In this document: positions 14,240-15,056 of the stretch, piece after piece
How the letters are laid out: every line of letters begins with the position of its first letter
Numbering within the stretch: the first letter of the stretch is position 1
Origin: Candidatus Brockarchaeota archaeon
GTDB taxonomy: Archaea; Thermoproteota; EX4484-205; DTQO01
Length of the DNA stretch: 15,056 nucleotides
NCBI GenBank assembly: GCA_017601265.1
Contig: JAFNJA010000041.1
Location: 1-15,056, forward strand
Reading direction: 5' to 3'
The notes under the pieces: generated by a model
The model's input: only the letters and a program-made list of their open reading frames with translations
Told to the model about the DNA's origin: nothing
Databases searched by the model: none
Made by a program: the position numbers and the translations under genes

Positions 14240-15055
14240 TCAGAGGTTATCGTAAAACTGCCCCGGACTGAGTTCCTCGAAGCCGGAACCTTCGTCGACC
14301 AGGTGCTTCCTGACGTCCAAGCAAAGGTGGCATTTCGAGACGTAGCCCCCGATATTCGGCTTGAAACCCCAACCCCTTTTCGCGTAATCAAACAGTTCTC
14401 CAAGGCTCGACGCGACGGCTTTCAACACCGGATGTTCATCGAGATCGATCCCAGTTTCGAAAACTTCGCCCGAACCGCCCAACCTGCCAAGGGACAGCCC
14501 GGCGCAATAACCCGAGATGTAGTTCCCGTAGTTATCCACGTGGGCGTGCCACCGCCTCGTCAACTCCTCGAGGCAGTTTTCGTGGAAGAAGCGTTCGGGA
14601 GGGAAGCGCTCGAAGATCGACCCGTGCCTCCAAACCAACCTTCCCATCGGAAGGAGTACGCCCGCATCGGATAGGGACGCCAACGCCCCCGCGCCTGCCG
14701 CCTTCAGGTATTCCCCAAAACCCGTCCTCCCCTTGGCGCGGAGCCTTACCATGTCTCTGTAAAAGCTCGGGTGGTAGACCATCAGGCCGCCTCCGAAGAT
14801 TTCGCGCCCTATCCTGATCGCCCTTTCCGCGTTCTCAAATGGGACGAACTCCGCGAGGAAGGGATTCACGCTCACCAAGACGCCCCCTAAGCCGTTTTCC
14901 TTCAGTTCGGCAAACCGCTCTTCTGCGATCTTTTCGCTCGTGCACCAGAAGCAGTTCGTCTCTACGAAGTTGGAATTCAGCCCGTGCGCGCGCGCAAGCT
15001 TCGCGAATTCCAGCAACAGAGCGTAATTGAGGAAAGGTTCCCCTCCGGTGAAATG
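14240..15055 (-). CDS. Radical SAM protein, 5' end beyond the window
   Basis: The C-terminal 271 residues are visible. The frame enters from the right edge and begins HFTGGEPFLNYALLLEFAK, containing the G-G-E-P motif that follows the 4Fe-4S CxxxCxxC loop of radical SAM enzymes; the cluster-binding cysteines themselves lie outside the window. Next comes FVETNCFW (the strand with the S-adenosylmethionine-contacting acid) and VSVNPFLAEFVPF. The C-terminal half carries Y-C-A-G-L-S-L-G and KCHLCLDVRKHLV, a CxxC that could bind an auxiliary cluster (SPASM-like), plus several histidines. I do not recognise the specific subfamily. A TTG at 15016 is not a start, because the coding similarity continues upstream of it. 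The downstream PTE-family gene has its own promoter. Confidence 0.8.
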   Translation of the reverse strand, partial: HFTGGEPFLNYALLLEFAKLARAHGLNSNFVETNCFWCTSEKIAEERFAELKENGLGGVLVSVNPFLAEFVPFENAERAIRIGREIFGGGLMVYHPSFYRDMVRLRAKGRTGFGEYLKAAGAGALASLSDAGVLLPMGRLVWRHGSIFERFPPERFFHENCLEELTRRWHAHVDNYGNYISGYCAGLSLGRLGGSGEVFETGIDLDEHPVLKAVASSLGELFDYAKRGWGFKPNIGGYVSKCHLCLDVRKHLVDEGSGFEELSPGQFYDNL

Positions 15056-15056
15056 C

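Overview
The window looks archaeal, most likely from an uncultured, GC-rich, possibly thermophilic Thermoproteota-type lineage such as Bathyarchaeia or relatives. This rests on AT-rich TATA-like boxes about 25 to 40 bases before starts in an otherwise GC-rich background, very short or absent leaders, TTG starts, AGG-rich arginine usage and the gene families present. No rRNA or tRNA is visible to fix the taxonomy.

Layout. Positions 1-4022 are a minus-strand block. In transcription order from 4022 downward it holds a stand-alone GlmS-type SIS sugar-phosphate isomerase/deaminase, a PfkB sugar kinase whose start lies 8 bases after the SIS stop, a class IV PLP aminotransferase with its own TATA box, and a Yip1-like membrane protein. 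Positions 4023-4745 hold decayed DNA, including an internally deleted arsenite methyltransferase (ArsM) relic. A nitrilase-superfamily amidohydrolase (+) and a saccharopine-dehydrogenase-like oxidoreductase (-) then converge. After a gene-free stretch of 429 bases comes an ABC exporter pair (ATPase and ABC-2 permease, +).

The right part is a carbohydrate-acid-flavoured group. It contains an FGGY sugar kinase (-) split by an in-frame amber codon, a divergent isochorismatase-fold hydrolase (+), a DUF1537 four-carbon acid sugar kinase (-), a phosphotriesterase-family metal hydrolase/lactonase (-) and a radical SAM protein running off the right edge (-).

How the genes may work together (inference): SIS plus PfkB look like a two-step amino-sugar or Amadori-product route, and the neighbouring aminotransferase could handle a released amino acid. 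The PTE-family protein (lactone opening) plus the DUF1537 kinase (phosphorylation of a sugar acid) could form a lactone-to-phospho-aldonate route, with the FGGY kinase as a parallel entry. No complete known pathway is present, and no CRISPR array, insertion sequence or phage module was seen. The strongest oddities are the amber codon in the FGGY kinase, the GlmS-like enzyme lacking a glutaminase domain next to a PfkB kinase, the ArsM relic, and the charged helices at both ends of the aminotransferase.
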